Translations under genes and position numbers: made by a program
NCBI RefSeq assembly: GCF_004682055.1
Contig: NZ_QUZU01000031.1
Coordinates: forward strand, 1 to 64,000
Direction: 5' to 3'
Length of the DNA: 64,000 bases
From: Pseudomonas kairouanensis
GTDB lineage: Bacteria > Pseudomonadota > Gammaproteobacteria > Pseudomonadales > Pseudomonadaceae
Shown here: piece by piece, positions 46,704 through 58,391 of the stretch
How positions within the stretch are numbered: the stretch's first letter is position 1
Layout of the letters: each line of letters opens with the position of its first letter
The notes under the pieces: generated by a model
What the model was told of the DNA's origin: nothing
Database searches by the model: none
Seen by the model: the letters and a program-made list of their open reading frames with translations, nothing else

Positions 46704-48185
46704 TTAAGCGATAGCGCCCAGCAGCTTTTCCCACTCTTTGTTTTCTTTCTTCGACACACCACCAAGCAAATCAAGGGCTTGGCGCAGACGGAAACGGGTC
46801 AGGTCCGGACCGAGGATTTCCATCGCATCCAGTACCGACACCGAACTGGCCTGCCCGGTGATTGCGGCAAACATCAGCGGCATGGCATCGCGCAATTTCA
46901 GCTCCAGGGATTCCACCACCGCCTGGATCGTGGCAGTGATCGCGTCCTTCTCCCACTGGCGCAGGCTTTCGAGCTTCCACAGGATCAACTGCATCAACTG
47001 GCGCACCTGATCGCCGGAGAGCTTCTTGGACTCGAACAGCTTGGCATCCGAGTTCACGCCCCCGGCAAAGAAGAAGCTGGCAAGCGGTGCGACCTGGCTG
47101 AACGTCTCCACCCTGCCCTGCACCAGTGGAGCGATCTTCATCATGTATTCAGGGTTCAACGCCCACTGCTGCACGCGGCTGGCAAACTCTTCCACCGGCA
47201 GGTCACGCAGCCACTGGCCGTTGAGCCACGACAGCTTCTCGATGTCGAAGATCGGCCCGCCCAGGGACACGCGGGACAGGTCAAAATTGTCGACCATCTC
47301 CTGCAACGAGAACTTCTCACGCTCGTCCGGCATCGACCAGCCCATGCGGCCCAGGTAGTTGAGCATCGCTTCCGGCATAAAGCCCATGCGCTCGTAGAAC
47401 GTCACCGAGGTCGGGTTCTTGCGCTTGGACAGCTTGCTCTTGTCCGGGTTACGCAGCAGCGGCATGTAGCACAGCTGCGGTTGTTCCCAGCCGAAGTACT
47501 CGTAGAGCAGGATCAGCTTGGGCGCCGATGGCAGCCATTCTTCGCCACGCAATACGTGGGTGATGCCCATCAGGTGATCATCGACCACGTTGGCCAGGAA
47601 GTACGTCGGCAGGCCGTCGGTCTTCATCAGCACTTGCATGTCCATGCGGTCCCACGGGATCTCGACGTCACCGCGCAGCATATCCGGCACCACGCACACG
47701 CCTTCGCTCGGCACTTTCATGCGGATCACATGGGGCTGGCCTGCTGCCAGGCGCTGGGCCACTTCTTCTTTCGACAGCAGCAGCGCGCGGCCATCGTAGC
47801 GTGGGGTTTCGCCACGGGCCATTTGCTCGGCACGCATCTGGTCCAGTTCTTCGGCGGTGCAGAAACATGGGAACGCATGGCCCATGTCCACCAATTGCTG
47901 GGTGTACTGCTTGTAGATGTCGCTGCGCTCGCTCTGGCGATACGGGCCGTGGGGGCCACCGACGTCCGGGCCTTCAGCCCAGGTAATGCCCAACCAGCGC
48001 AGGGCATCGAAAATCTGCTGCTCCGACTCACGGGTCGAGCGCAGTTGGTCGGTGTCTTCGATCCGCAGGATGAATTCACCACCGTGCTGCTTGGCAAAGC
48101 AGTAGTTGAACAAGGCGATGTAAGCAGTGCCGACGTGGGGATCCCCAGTAGGCGATGGCGCGATGCGCGTGCGGACGGTGGTCAT
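46704..48185 (-). CDS. gltX: Glutamyl-tRNA synthetase
   Basis: A 493-residue class I synthetase charging tRNA-Glu. The HIGH-type motif is in [13 protein letters not shown] and the KMSKS-type loop reads [17 protein letters not shown] is conserved. Start ATG at 48185 is the family start ([12 protein letters not shown]). Two tRNA-Glu genes lie directly downstream on the same strand, so enzyme and substrate genes are clustered. Confidence 0.97.
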   Translation of the reverse strand: MTTVRTRIAPSPTGDPHVGTAYIALFNYCFAKQHGGEFILRIEDTDQLRSTRESEQQIFDALRWLGITWAEGPDVGGPHGPYRQSERSDIYKQYTQQLVDMGHAFPCFCTAEELDQMRAEQMARGETPRYDGRALLLSKEEVAQRLAAGQPHVIRMKVPSEGVCVVPDMLRGDVEIPWDRMDMQVLMKTDGLPTYFLANVVDDHLMGITHVLRGEEWLPSAPKLILLYEYFGWEQPQLCYMPLLRNPDKSKLSKRKNPTSVTFYERMGFMPEAMLNYLGRMGWSMPDEREKFSLQEMVDNFDLSRVSLGGPIFDIEKLSWLNGQWLRDLPVEEFASRVQQWALNPEYMMKIAPLVQGRVETFSQVAPLASFFFAGGVNSDAKLFESKKLSGDQVRQLMQLILWKLESLRQWEKDAITATIQAVVESLELKLRDAMPLMFAAITGQASSVSVLDAMEILGPDLTRFRLRQALDLLGGVSKKENKEWEKLLGAIA

Positions 48186-48284
48186 GGCGGGTCTCGAATG
48201 GGCGATAAAACTAAAAGTTAAAGCAAGGGGCGAATGGTAACAGCCCAAGGCCCCCATGCTCCAGCTTGGGGCTTATGCCCCCAG

Positions 48285-49904
48285 TCAATCCGCCGCATTA
48301 CAAATCGAAAGGCGTTCAGGCTTGCGACCGTACGCCAGGTACTCGCCAACCTTGGGGGTTACACAGGCATCGTACTCACTGAAAGAAACCCCATGTCTGT
48401 ACGCACCCTCGAGCACAATAAGGTGAGTATTGGGCAAGCTATCAAACGCCCGCACTGCGCCTGTTTTTGGGGTTTGGTCATCGTATTCGGCCTGCACCAT
48501 TACAATACTGTCCAGCCGCCCCAAACGGATCAACGGCACCCCTGACAATTGTGTGCCTGCCCAGGCAGAGCAATGCCTGGCAGGAAAAAAACTGCCGCCA
48601 ACAGGATAGCGAACAGCGTAGAGACTTTCCTTTCCCGTCCAAAAAGCTTCGCCCGAGGCCACCGAGTCGTTGCACAACACTGTGCTACGCACGGACTCCT
48701 CGGGTGTCAGCCGTAGGGGGCCGGGAGGGATACCATTCCAGTGGGCAGGTGATCGCGTCGCCCGCAACAGATCTGCAAATGCCCTTCGCGCAGCCTGCGC
48801 CACCTCGGTATCCGGGCTGAATCGGTAGGTGCGCGCCAGTGCCAGGAGCTCAGCGTCCGATATACCCGGCCAGACCTGCAACCACCCACTGAGTGCTCGT
48901 GCCGCGAGCAGATAGTCGGCAGAACTGTAAAAGTCGGTGTCAGAACGCATGGCCACCCTGACTTCAGGCAACAGGCCCAGAAAGACCTGACGTACCCCGC
49001 TCGGATCTTCGCCCATCTGATAGACCGTCGCGTTGGCCGCAGCGTGCTGCGCGACAAAGCGTTCAAAGACTCTTTCCTTCTCGGGCGCAATATTCAAACT
49101 GGCGCCCTGGAAGCTCGACGTCCAGTCCACATTGGAGTCCAGCACCATGCGTCCGACATGTTTGGGAAACAGTCCGCCATACCAGGCCCCCAGCCAGGTA
49201 CCGTAGGAATTACCGAAGTAGTGAAGCTTGGGCTCCTTGAGCTGCAGGCGAATAAACTCCATATCCCGCGCGGTCTGATCGGTATTGATATAGGGCGCAA
49301 GCCGCTGGCTGGCACAACCACGCGCCAGCACCCCGACGTTATGGTGCAACGCGGCGAAATTGGCAGGCGTTTGATCTTCGGAGAGGTCGTTTTGCGCGAC
49401 GATCATTTCGTCTGATTGGCATACCAGCTGCGAATCTGCCTGGCCGCCCTGCCCTCGCGGCGTGATTGCGATCACATCATAGGCATCCACCAAATGTCGA
49501 AAGGACTCGACTCCAGACCCTTCGCCAAAGCCCTTCCACGCTGAAGCCAACACCGGGGCAAAGACAGCGTTGCCCAACGACCCTGGCCCCCCTGGATTGG
49601 TGAATATGGCACCTTCACGCGCGTGAGGTAACCGGGCATTGACGCGCGTGATGTCCAAGGCCAGGGTGCCGGCCATTGGATTGAAGTGATCGAGCGGCAC
49701 TGTCGCGATACCGCATTGGGTTCGGGCGAACACATCCGGGTCCAGGCCATCAGCGGGAATGGCCTCACACGTCGGCAGCCAGCTGACACCGAGCCCTGGA
49801 GGTTGACGTATGCCCAAGCACCCGCCCAGCAACAGTATCAGCACACTGGCAGCGCAGACGCCCCCTCCAGTTGAAATCCATTTCAGTACGCGACTGCTCA
49901 TCAT
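48285..49904 (-). CDS. TAP-like alpha/beta-hydrolase lipoprotein
   Basis: A 539-residue secreted hydrolase. The lipobox LLGGC puts Cys29 at the lipid site. The nucleophile motif is GNSYGTWLG with Ser233, flanked by NPGGPGS (oxyanion region); the C-terminal part (AGTQLSGVPLIRLGRLDSIV...) matches the tripeptidyl-aminopeptidase-like C-terminal domain. It probably cleaves small residues or dipeptides from peptides or is an esterase at the outer membrane. ATG at 49904 is preferred; an in-frame ATG 5 codons earlier lacks a ribosome site. Confidence 0.82.
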   Translation of the reverse strand: MMSSRVLKWISTGGGVCAASVLILLLGGCLGIRQPPGLGVSWLPTCEAIPADGLDPDVFARTQCGIATVPLDHFNPMAGTLALDITRVNARLPHAREGAIFTNPGGPGSLGNAVFAPVLASAWKGFGEGSGVESFRHLVDAYDVIAITPRGQGGQADSQLVCQSDEMIVAQNDLSEDQTPANFAALHHNVGVLARGCASQRLAPYINTDQTARDMEFIRLQLKEPKLHYFGNSYGTWLGAWYGGLFPKHVGRMVLDSNVDWTSSFQGASLNIAPEKERVFERFVAQHAAANATVYQMGEDPSGVRQVFLGLLPEVRVAMRSDTDFYSSADYLLAARALSGWLQVWPGISDAELLALARTYRFSPDTEVAQAARRAFADLLRATRSPAHWNGIPPGPLRLTPEESVRSTVLCNDSVASGEAFWTGKESLYAVRYPVGGSFFPARHCSAWAGTQLSGVPLIRLGRLDSIVMVQAEYDDQTPKTGAVRAFDSLPNTHLIVLEGAYRHGVSFSEYDACVTPKVGEYLAYGRKPERLSICNAAD

Positions 49905-50029
49905 TTTCGCCCCGTGCATAGCCCGTGAGGGGCTGGATTATCACAAGGGGTTAACCACGAAAAATGTAGGAAACAGACGAAATCTGGCTATCCGCCTTCC
50001 GAAAGATCGCCCTCAACGCGGGGATGGCC

Positions 50030-52045
<2,016 letters not shown>

Positions 52046-52388
52046 AACGTACCTCTTTGAGTCACCCCGGACTGTAAACCCGTCGGGGACGAAAAAAACC
52101 ACCGCCCGCAAAAATTCAGCGCGGGCCGTAGGAAAAAACCATGATAGCCCTACAAGTGGTGGCGAATGTGAGGGCTTTCAAGGCAATCCTCTGACCAGCC
52201 GTCCAGGATCAGGGTTGCAATAAGACTAACGGTCAGCAAATAAACCGAAAAACTTGGCCGAAAAGCCGTTTCGGTTGTCGCCTCAAGCCGTGATGGCCTC
52301 TATACTAGCTCCCCGTTTGTGCACCGCTCTAGTGCATTCGGCTGGAGCGCGACACGTCCCTCCTATCCCCCATAGAGCTGCCGCAAAA

Positions 52389-53585
52389 ATGAGCCTGTTC
52401 TCCGCTGTCGAAATGGCACCACGCGATCCAATCCTGGGCCTCAACGAAGCATTCAACGCCGATACACGAACCACCAAGGTCAACCTTGGCGTGGGCGTTT
52501 ACTGCAACGAGGAGGGGAAGATTCCACTCTTGCGTGCCGTTGCCGAAGCGGAAGCCATTCGCGTGGCGCAACACGCCGCCCGTGGCTACCTGCCCATCGA
52601 TGGCATCGCAGCCTACGACAAAGCCGTACAAACCCTGCTGTTTGGCGCTGAATCGCCGCTGCTGGGCGCTGGCCGGGTCACTACCGTACAGGCCGTTGGC
52701 GGCACCGGCGCGCTGAAGATCGGCGCCGACTTCCTCAAGCAACTGCTGCCCGACGCCGTCGTGGCCATCAGCGACCCAAGCTGGGAAAACCACCGCGCCC
52801 TGTTCGAAACCGCCGGTTTCCCGGTACAGAACTACCGCTACTACGACGCCGCCACCCACGATGTAAACCGTGCCGGCCTGCTCGAAGACCTCAACGCCCT
52901 GACGCCGCAATCCATCGTGGTGCTGCACGCCTGCTGCCACAACCCGACCGGCGTCGACCTGAGCCCGGCCGACTGGCAGAACGTGCTGGACGTGGTCAAG
53001 GCCAAGAACCTGGTGCCGTTCCTCGACATGGCCTACCAGGGCTTTGGCGATGGCATCCACGAAGACGCCGCTGCCGTGCGCCTGTTCGCTGAATCGGGCC
53101 TGACCTTCTTCGTGTCCAGCTCGTTCTCCAAGTCGTTCTCCCTGTACGGTGAGCGTGTGGGCGCGCTGTCCATCGTCGGCGAGTCCAAGGAAGAAAGCGC
53201 GCGCATCCTGTCCCAGGTCAAGCGCGTGATCCGCACCAACTACTCCAACCCGCCCACCCACGGCGCAGCGATTGTTGCCGCAGTGCTCAACAGCCCTGAG
53301 CTGCGCGCCCAATGGGAAGCCGAGCTGGCCGAAATGCGCCTGCGCATCCGTGGCATGCGTGAGCAGATGGTGGCCGAACTGGCCAAGGCTGCACCCGGCC
53401 ACGACTTCAGCTTCGTCGGCCGCCAGCGTGGGATGTTCTCCTACTCCGGCCTGAGCGTTGAGCAAGTGACCCGTCTGCGTACTGAGTTCGGTATCTACGC
53501 GCTGGATACCGGGCGTATCTGCGTGGCGGCGTTGAACCAGTCCAACATCGACGCGGTCACAAAGGCAATCGTTCAGGTGCTGTAA
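52389..53585 (+). CDS. Aromatic/aspartate aminotransferase
   Basis: A 398-residue class I PLP transaminase of the AspC/TyrB/PhhC type. PLP Lys is in SSSFSKSFSLYGERVG; CCHNPTGVD holds the cofactor Asn and RQRGMFSYSG lies near the substrate-carboxylate Arg. It interconverts Asp, Glu and aromatic amino acids with their 2-oxo acids; which dominates cannot be told. ATG at 52389 starts the conserved MSLFSAVEMAPRDP. A strong terminator follows. Confidence 0.92.
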   Translation: MSLFSAVEMAPRDPILGLNEAFNADTRTTKVNLGVGVYCNEEGKIPLLRAVAEAEAIRVAQHAARGYLPIDGIAAYDKAVQTLLFGAESPLLGAGRVTTVQAVGGTGALKIGADFLKQLLPDAVVAISDPSWENHRALFETAGFPVQNYRYYDAATHDVNRAGLLEDLNALTPQSIVVLHACCHNPTGVDLSPADWQNVLDVVKAKNLVPFLDMAYQGFGDGIHEDAAAVRLFAESGLTFFVSSSFSKSFSLYGERVGALSIVGESKEESARILSQVKRVIRTNYSNPPTHGAAIVAAVLNSPELRAQWEAELAEMRLRIRGMREQMVAELAKAAPGHDFSFVGRQRGMFSYSGLSVEQVTRLRTEFGIYALDTGRICVAALNQSNIDAVTKAIVQVL

Positions 53586-53606
53586 ACCTGTAGCCGTTGC
53601 ACAGGA

Positions 53607-53633
53607 GGGGAAGCCGATGGCTTCCCCTTTTTT
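53607..53633 (+). terminator. Terminator of the aminotransferase gene
   Basis: GGGGAAGCC-GAT-GGCTTCCCC then TTTTTT, 21 bases after the stop: a textbook intrinsic terminator. Confidence 0.95.
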
Positions 53634-53684
53634 GTATCCAGCCCCTAGACTGAACCTTGCCCGCCCCTTTGCAGTGAGAACCCT

Positions 53685-53894
53685 ATGAGAAACGACGACC
53701 TGGACCTGCGTGCCGACCGCGATGAGTTGGATGACTATGCGCCGCGTGCGCCGCAACCCAAACGTCAAAAGAGCCTGGTATTGCAAGTGGCACTGGGGGT
53801 GTTCATTGGTGGGCTGGCGTTGTGGTTGGTGCAGTTGGGCGCGACAGCATTGATGGCCAAGCTCGCGATGGGCACCCTGCAATTCGGCGGCTGA
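53685..53894 (+). CDS. Small single-pass membrane protein
   Basis: A 69-residue protein: acidic start (DDLDLRADRDELDDY), basic PKRQK, then one membrane helix (about 32-52, LQVALGVFIGGLALWLVQLG) and a short tail, so probably N-in. Conserved in pseudomonads as far as I recall, of unknown function. Start ATG at 53685 has a weak AGTGAGAACC upstream. It lies between a terminator and a REP doublet. Confidence 0.7.
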   Translation: MRNDDLDLRADRDELDDYAPRAPQPKRQKSLVLQVALGVFIGGLALWLVQLGATALMAKLAMGTLQFGG

Positions 53895-53907
53895 TGAAGA
53901 TCAAAAT

Positions 53908-54010
53908 GTGGGAGGGGGCTTGCTCCCGATGGCGGTGAATCAGTCACTGAATCTGTTGCCTGACACACCCTCATCGGGAGCAAGTCGAATCGTCGCACCG
54001 CCCCTCCCAC
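53908..54010. repeat. REP doublet with an altered right arm
   Basis: GTGGGAGGGGGCTTGCTCCC pairs with a right arm interrupted by 16 bases (TCGAATCGTCGCACCG, 53985-54000) between GGGAGCAAG and CCCCTCCCAC, so the hairpin cannot close normally. Confidence 0.85.
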
Positions 54011-54017
54011 ATTAGAT

Positions 54018-54890
54018 CTAGGTTGCAACCAGATTGCGTTCTTCCAGCAGCTTTACGAAGCTATTGAGGCTCTGCGACACCGTGCCCCGCCGCCAGATCA
54101 ACCAGGTGTGCAGGATGCGAAAGCTGTCCATCAACGGCCACACACTCACCGCCGCAAACCCCGGCATATTCTCCAGCATGCTGCGCGGCATCAGCGCCAA
54201 CCCCGCCCCGGCACTCACGCACGCCAACATCCCGTGGTACGACTCGATCTCGAAGATCTTGCCCGGCACCGCGCCATCCTGTGAAAACCAGCGCTCAAAG
54301 TGATGCCGATACGAGCAATTGGAGCGAAAGGTGTAGATGTTCTCGCCATTCACATCCTGCCCCCGGGTGATCGGCGCGTGATGCAGTGGCGCGATCACCA
54401 CCATTTCCTCTTCGAACACCGCCACGCCTTCCAGGGTGCTGTGCAACACCGGCCCATCCACAAACGCCGCCGTCAGGCGCCCCGACAGCACGCCTTCGAT
54501 CATGGTGCCGGAGGGTCCGGTGCTCAGGTCCAGCTCAACCTTGGTGTGCTTCTGGTTATACGCCGCCAGCAATACCGGGATGCGCACCGCCGCCGTGCTT
54601 TCCAGCGAACCCAGGGCGAATGCGCCTTGGGGCTCCTCCCCTGCCACCGTGGCGCGGGCTTCTTGCACCAAGTCCAGAATGCGCCGCGCATAGCCCAGGA
54701 AGTTCCAGCCGGCCGGCGACAGGCGCAGGCGACTCTTCTCGCGGATGAACAACTCAACGCCCAGGTCTTGCTCCAGCTGTTTGATACGGGTGGTCAGGTT
54801 CGACGGCACCCGATGAATCAACTGCGCGGCGGCGCTGATGCTGCCTTGTTCGGCAACAGCCTTGAAGATTTCCAACTGCACCAGATCCAC
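54018..54890 (-). CDS. ptrR: LysR-type regulator PtrR
   Basis: A 290-residue LysR regulator that closely follows E. coli PtrR (YneJ): [35 protein letters not shown] in the DNA-binding domain, and [11 protein letters not shown] and [12 protein letters not shown] in the sensor. In E. coli it controls sad and putrescine breakdown. Here it is divergent from sad with a 103-base AT-rich gap, the same arrangement. GTG at 54890 is preferred (GGAG 6 bases upstream, same start as the E. coli protein) over ATG four codons earlier. Confidence 0.9.
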   Translation of the reverse strand: MDLVQLEIFKAVAEQGSISAAAQLIHRVPSNLTTRIKQLEQDLGVELFIREKSRLRLSPAGWNFLGYARRILDLVQEARATVAGEEPQGAFALGSLESTAAVRIPVLLAAYNQKHTKVELDLSTGPSGTMIEGVLSGRLTAAFVDGPVLHSTLEGVAVFEEEMVVIAPLHHAPITRGQDVNGENIYTFRSNCSYRHHFERWFSQDGAVPGKIFEIESYHGMLACVSAGAGLALMPRSMLENMPGFAAVSVWPLMDSFRILHTWLIWRRGTVSQSLNSFVKLLEERNLVAT

Positions 54891-54993
54891 GTCATTCTCC
54901 ATTCGTGAATGTATTGCTTAATATTATTCAGTTTCCAGAAAAGATCCAGCCCCGTAACCTGAACCCAACTTAATCATTCAGCAGGACGGTGCC

Positions 54994-56376
54994 ATGAACG
55001 CGACTACCCACGCCCTCTCGATCAACCCGGCCAACGGCGAAACCGTTGGCAGCTATGCCTACGAAACCGAGTCGCAATTGAATGCCGCACTCGACCGCAC
55101 CACCGCCGCCTTCCGCACCTGGCGCCGTCAGCCAGTGAGCCAGCGCGCCGAACTGCTGCTGGCCCTGGCCGCCGCCCTGCGCGAGCAGGCCGAAGACATG
55201 GCGCAGATGATCACCCTGGAAATGGGCAAACCCATCGCCCAGGCCCGCGCCGAAATCGAAAAATGCGCCGGGCTCGCCGAGTGGTACGCCGCCCACGGCC
55301 CGGCCATGCTCGCGCCGGAACCGACCCTGGTGGACAACGGCAGCGCGCAGATCGAATACCGCCCCCTGGGCCCGATCCTCGCCGTGATGCCGTGGAACTT
55401 CCCGGTCTGGCAAGTGCTGCGCGGCGCCGTGCCGACCCTGCTCGCCGGCAACACCTTTGTCCTCAAGCATGCGCCCAACGTCATGGGCAGCGCCTACCTG
55501 ATCCAGCAAGCCTTCAAAAAAGCCGGTTTCGCCGAAGGCATTTTTGAAGTGGTCAACGTGGGCAACGATGGGGTGTCCAAAGCCATCGCCGACCCACGCA
55601 TCGCCGCCGTGACCCTCACCGGCAGCGTGCGCGCTGGTGTCGCCATCGGCTCCCAGGCCGGTGCCGCGCTGAAAAAATGCGTACTGGAACTGGGCGGCTC
55701 CGACCCGTTTATCGTGCTCAACGACGCCGACCTCGACGCTGCCGTGCAAGCCGCGCTGATCGGTCGCTTCCAGAACAGCGGCCAGGTCTGCGCCGCCGCC
55801 AAGCGCCTGATCATCGAAGCCGGTGTGGCCGAAGCTTTCACCGCCAAATTCCTGGAGGCCAGCCGTGCCCTGGTGATGGGCGACCCAACCTCGACCACCA
55901 CCTACATCGGCCCGATGGCGCGCTTCGACCTGCGTGACGAGCTGCACGCTCAGGTCCAGGCCACTCTGGAAGAAGGCGCCACCCTGCTGCTGGGCGGCAA
56001 CAAGGTCGCAGGCGACGGCAACTACTACGAGCCCACCGTACTGGCCAACGTCACCGACCAGATGACCTCGTTCAAACAGGAACTGTTCGGCCCGGTGGCC
56101 TCGATCATCACCGCCCGCGACGCCGACCATGCGGTTGACTTGGCCAACGACAGCGAGTTCGGCCTTACCGCCAGCATCTTCACCACCGATGCAGCAAAAG
56201 CACGCGATATTGCCAACCGCCTGGAAACCGGTGGGATCTTCGTCAACGCGTTCAGCGTGTCCGACCCTCGGGTGGCATTTGGTGGGATCAAGAAAAGTGG
56301 CTTTGGCCGCGAGCTGTCGCACTTCGGCGTACGTGAATTCTGCAACGCCCAGACCGTGTGGCTGGACCGTAAATAA
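54994..56376 (+). CDS. sad: Succinate-semialdehyde dehydrogenase, NAD-type (Sad/YneI)
   Basis: A 460-residue aldehyde dehydrogenase. Catalytic Cys266 in NSGQVCAAAKR, Glu in LELGGSDPF, NAD site with PWNFPVWQ and TGSVRAG. Its length, shorter than GabD, and its divergent ptrR partner identify the Sad/YneI type, which oxidises succinate semialdehyde from putrescine or GABA. Together with the PuuB-like oxidase elsewhere in the window this fits putrescine use. Confidence 0.93.
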   Translation: MNATTHALSINPANGETVGSYAYETESQLNAALDRTTAAFRTWRRQPVSQRAELLLALAAALREQAEDMAQMITLEMGKPIAQARAEIEKCAGLAEWYAAHGPAMLAPEPTLVDNGSAQIEYRPLGPILAVMPWNFPVWQVLRGAVPTLLAGNTFVLKHAPNVMGSAYLIQQAFKKAGFAEGIFEVVNVGNDGVSKAIADPRIAAVTLTGSVRAGVAIGSQAGAALKKCVLELGGSDPFIVLNDADLDAAVQAALIGRFQNSGQVCAAAKRLIIEAGVAEAFTAKFLEASRALVMGDPTSTTTYIGPMARFDLRDELHAQVQATLEEGATLLLGGNKVAGDGNYYEPTVLANVTDQMTSFKQELFGPVASIITARDADHAVDLANDSEFGLTASIFTTDAAKARDIANRLETGGIFVNAFSVSDPRVAFGGIKKSGFGRELSHFGVREFCNAQTVWLDRK

Positions 56377-56402
56377 CCCCACTGACACAGCGCTGTAAAA
56401 AT

Positions 56403-56490
56403 GTGGGAGGGGGCTTGCTCCCGATGAGGGTGTATCAGTCACCAGATTCATTGACTGACACACCGCTATCGGGAGCAAGCCCCCTCCCAC
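56403..56490. repeat. REP doublet, GGGGGC class
   Basis: GTGGGAGGGGGCTTGCTCCCGAT...ATCGGGAGCAAGCCCCCTCCCAC, perfect arms, between sad and a lipoprotein gene. Confidence 0.92.
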
Positions 56491-56520
56491 ATTATGATTT
56501 GCGGTGTTTTCAGGGCCCGG

Positions 56521-56961
56521 TTACTGCGCGCTAATGAAATGAAACTGCGCCTGGGTCTTCTCAACCGCGCTGCGCACCTTGTCCTTCTGCGCATCACTGC
56601 CCGAGTAGTAAATATCCATCCCCTTCAAATCCAGCCCTTCAAAAGCCTTATCGGCAATCGCCACGTCCATTGAGCTGCTGGCACCCATGATCAAAAACCC
56701 GCTATCACCCTGGTTTTTGGCACTGAGCAGGTCCTGCTTGAGCTGAGCGGCATTGGCACCTCCGGCCAGGGCCGTCGCCAACGTATCGCCAAACAAGCCA
56801 TGGCTGGGGATTTTCACGCTGTGCAAACGCACCTTGGCGCCCGAAGGCAGCGACGCTACATGGGCGGTGGCCGCTTCGGTAAAGATCTGCTGATCGGTTT
56901 TACCCTGGGTGGCGCAACCGGCAAGTGTGGCGATCAGGCATAGGGCGACGAGAGCTTTCAC
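56521..56961 (-). CDS. Lipoprotein of unknown function
   Basis: A 146-residue lipoprotein: MKALVALCLIATLAGC gives lipobox Cys16. The rest contains alternating strands and helices (SGFLIMGASSSMDVAI, LDLKGMDIYYSG). No family recognised. GTG at 56961 is chosen because AAGGA is 7 bases upstream and it starts the signal peptide directly. It faces the riboswitch region across 57013-57080. Confidence 0.72.
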   Translation of the reverse strand: MKALVALCLIATLAGCATQGKTDQQIFTEAATAHVASLPSGAKVRLHSVKIPSHGLFGDTLATALAGGANAAQLKQDLLSAKNQGDSGFLIMGASSSMDVAIADKAFEGLDLKGMDIYYSGSDAQKDKVRSAVEKTQAQFHFISAQ

Positions 56962-57082
56962 TGTGTATTCCTTGTGTAGGGCTATTCCTTGGGCGCGCAT
57001 CATAAAAGACACATCCGGCCAGCGATAGCGCCATCATCCAAACCTGTGCTCCCCCTCACGCCTTCAATCGACTACCATACCG

Positions 57083-57250
57083 CGCCGGTTCCCAAACGGG
57101 ACTAATAGGGAATCCGAAGCGCGGCCCGCCCGCGTCAATCGGAACTGCCCCCGCAACTGTAAGTGCCGAGCCTGCTCCACACTGCCACTGAGCCTCGCTC
57201 GGGAAGGCCGGAGCCTGGCGACGACGCACCAGTCAGGAGACCTGCCGGCC
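57083..57250 (+). promoter_or_regulatory. Cobalamin riboswitch aptamer
   Basis: The region has the conserved core of the adenosylcobalamin riboswitch: CCCCCGCAACTGTAAG (57150-57165), GCCACTG (57184-57190), and a perfect B12 box AGTCAGGAGACCTGCCG (57231-57247). P1 pairs bases near 57083-57090 with CCTGCCGGC at 57241-57249. When B12 is plentiful it should switch off the downstream transporter. Confidence 0.95.
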
Positions 57251-57266
57251 CAAGCTCGATCACTAA

Positions 57267-57310
57267 CCGGCGGGGTGTCCGGGAAGGACATCCTTGCCCT
57301 GCCCCGCTGG
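57267..57310 (+). promoter_or_regulatory. Riboswitch expression-platform hairpin
   Basis: CCGGCGGGG (57267-57275) pairs with CCCCGCTGG (57302-57310), with an inner TGTCC/GGACA stem. No T-run follows, and the start codon is 70 bases away, so whether switching is at transcription or translation is not clear. Confidence 0.6.
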
Positions 57311-57380
57311 CAGCGTTCATGGCTGTATTTCCACACCGTACCTCCCCAGCTCACTGTACGGTCCAAATGGAGATTGCCCC

Positions 57381-58391
57381 ATGCTGCCACGCGTTACCGC
57401 CCTGTTCGCCAGCCTTGGCTTTTGTGCCCTGGCCCAGGCCGCGCCAACTCACTACCCGCTGACGGTGCAAAACTGCGGCACTGCCGTGACCTTCCCGCAG
57501 GCACCGGCACGCAGCGTGACCATCGGCCAGGCGGCTACCGAGATGCTCTTCGCCCTGGGCGTGGGCGACACCATGGTGGGCACCTCGTTGTGGTTCAACA
57601 GCGTCTTGCCGCAGTTCAAGACCCAAAACGACCGCATCGAGCGCCTGGCCAACAACGAGCCCAGCTTTGAAGCGGTGATCGCCAAGCGCCCGCAGTTGGT
57701 GGCCGCCGAGCTGGAATGGGTGGTCGGCGCCCAAGGCGTGGTGGGTACCCGCGAGCAGTTCCACGAGCTGAATATCCCCACCTACCTGTTGCCCTCCGAC
57801 TGCGAAGGCAAGGACAACCTGGTGGGCGCCGACGGCACGCGCCTGGAGCCGTTCCGCATCGAGACCATTTACAAAAGCATCAGCCAACTGGCCGAAATCT
57901 TCGACGTGCAGGCTCGCGGCCAACAACTGAATGACGAGCTCAAGGCACGCCTGGCCAAGTCTGTCGCCACTGTCCAAAGCAAAGGCCTCAAGCAGGCCAG
58001 CGCATTGGTATGGTTCTCCAGTTCCGAAATGGCCAGCGACCCCTACGTGGCCGGTCACAAGGGCATCCCCGAGTTCATGCTGCAAACCTTGGGCTTGACC
58101 AACGTGGTGAAGTCCGATGAAGAGTGGCCCGCGGTCGGCTGGGAAACCATCGCCAAGGCCAACCCGACCTTTTTGGTGATTGCCCGCATGGACCGGCGCC
58201 GCTACCCCGCCGACGACCATGAAAAGAAACTCGCCTTCCTGCGCAGCGACCCGGTCACGCGCAACATGGACGCCGTGAAAAACAACCGCATCATCATCCT
58301 CGATGCCCTGGCGTTGCAGGCCAGCATCCGCATGTTCGACGGCCTTGAACAACTGGCCACGGCCATCGACGGCTACGACCTACCGAAATGA
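57381..58391 (+). CDS. ABC transporter substrate-binding protein (BtuF/FecB-like)
   Basis: A 336-residue periplasmic protein with a signal peptide (1-20, ALAQA). Two lobes of the type III (BtuF/FhuD) fold: VTIGQAATEMLFALGVGDTMVG and a long linking helix. It lies under a cobalamin riboswitch and heads an operon with permease and ATPase genes joined by ATGA overlaps. It likely captures cobalamin or a cobamide precursor; specificity is inferred from the riboswitch. Confidence 0.88.
   Translation: MLPRVTALFASLGFCALAQAAPTHYPLTVQNCGTAVTFPQAPARSVTIGQAATEMLFALGVGDTMVGTSLWFNSVLPQFKTQNDRIERLANNEPSFEAVIAKRPQLVAAELEWVVGAQGVVGTREQFHELNIPTYLLPSDCEGKDNLVGADGTRLEPFRIETIYKSISQLAEIFDVQARGQQLNDELKARLAKSVATVQSKGLKQASALVWFSSSEMASDPYVAGHKGIPEFMLQTLGLTNVVKSDEEWPAVGWETIAKANPTFLVIARMDRRRYPADDHEKKLAFLRSDPVTRNMDAVKNNRIIILDALALQASIRMFDGLEQLATAIDGYDLPK

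Noticed and set aside
48234-48545. A 103-codon plus-strand frame after gltX
   Set aside because: It runs antisense into the end of the TAP-like hydrolase gene and has no ribosome site or recognisable domain.
52191-52206. CTG-N10-CAG near uvrB, a possible LexA box
   Set aside because: The inner ten bases (ACCAGCCGTC) are GC-rich and lack the CTGTAT...ATACAG form, so it looks like chance.
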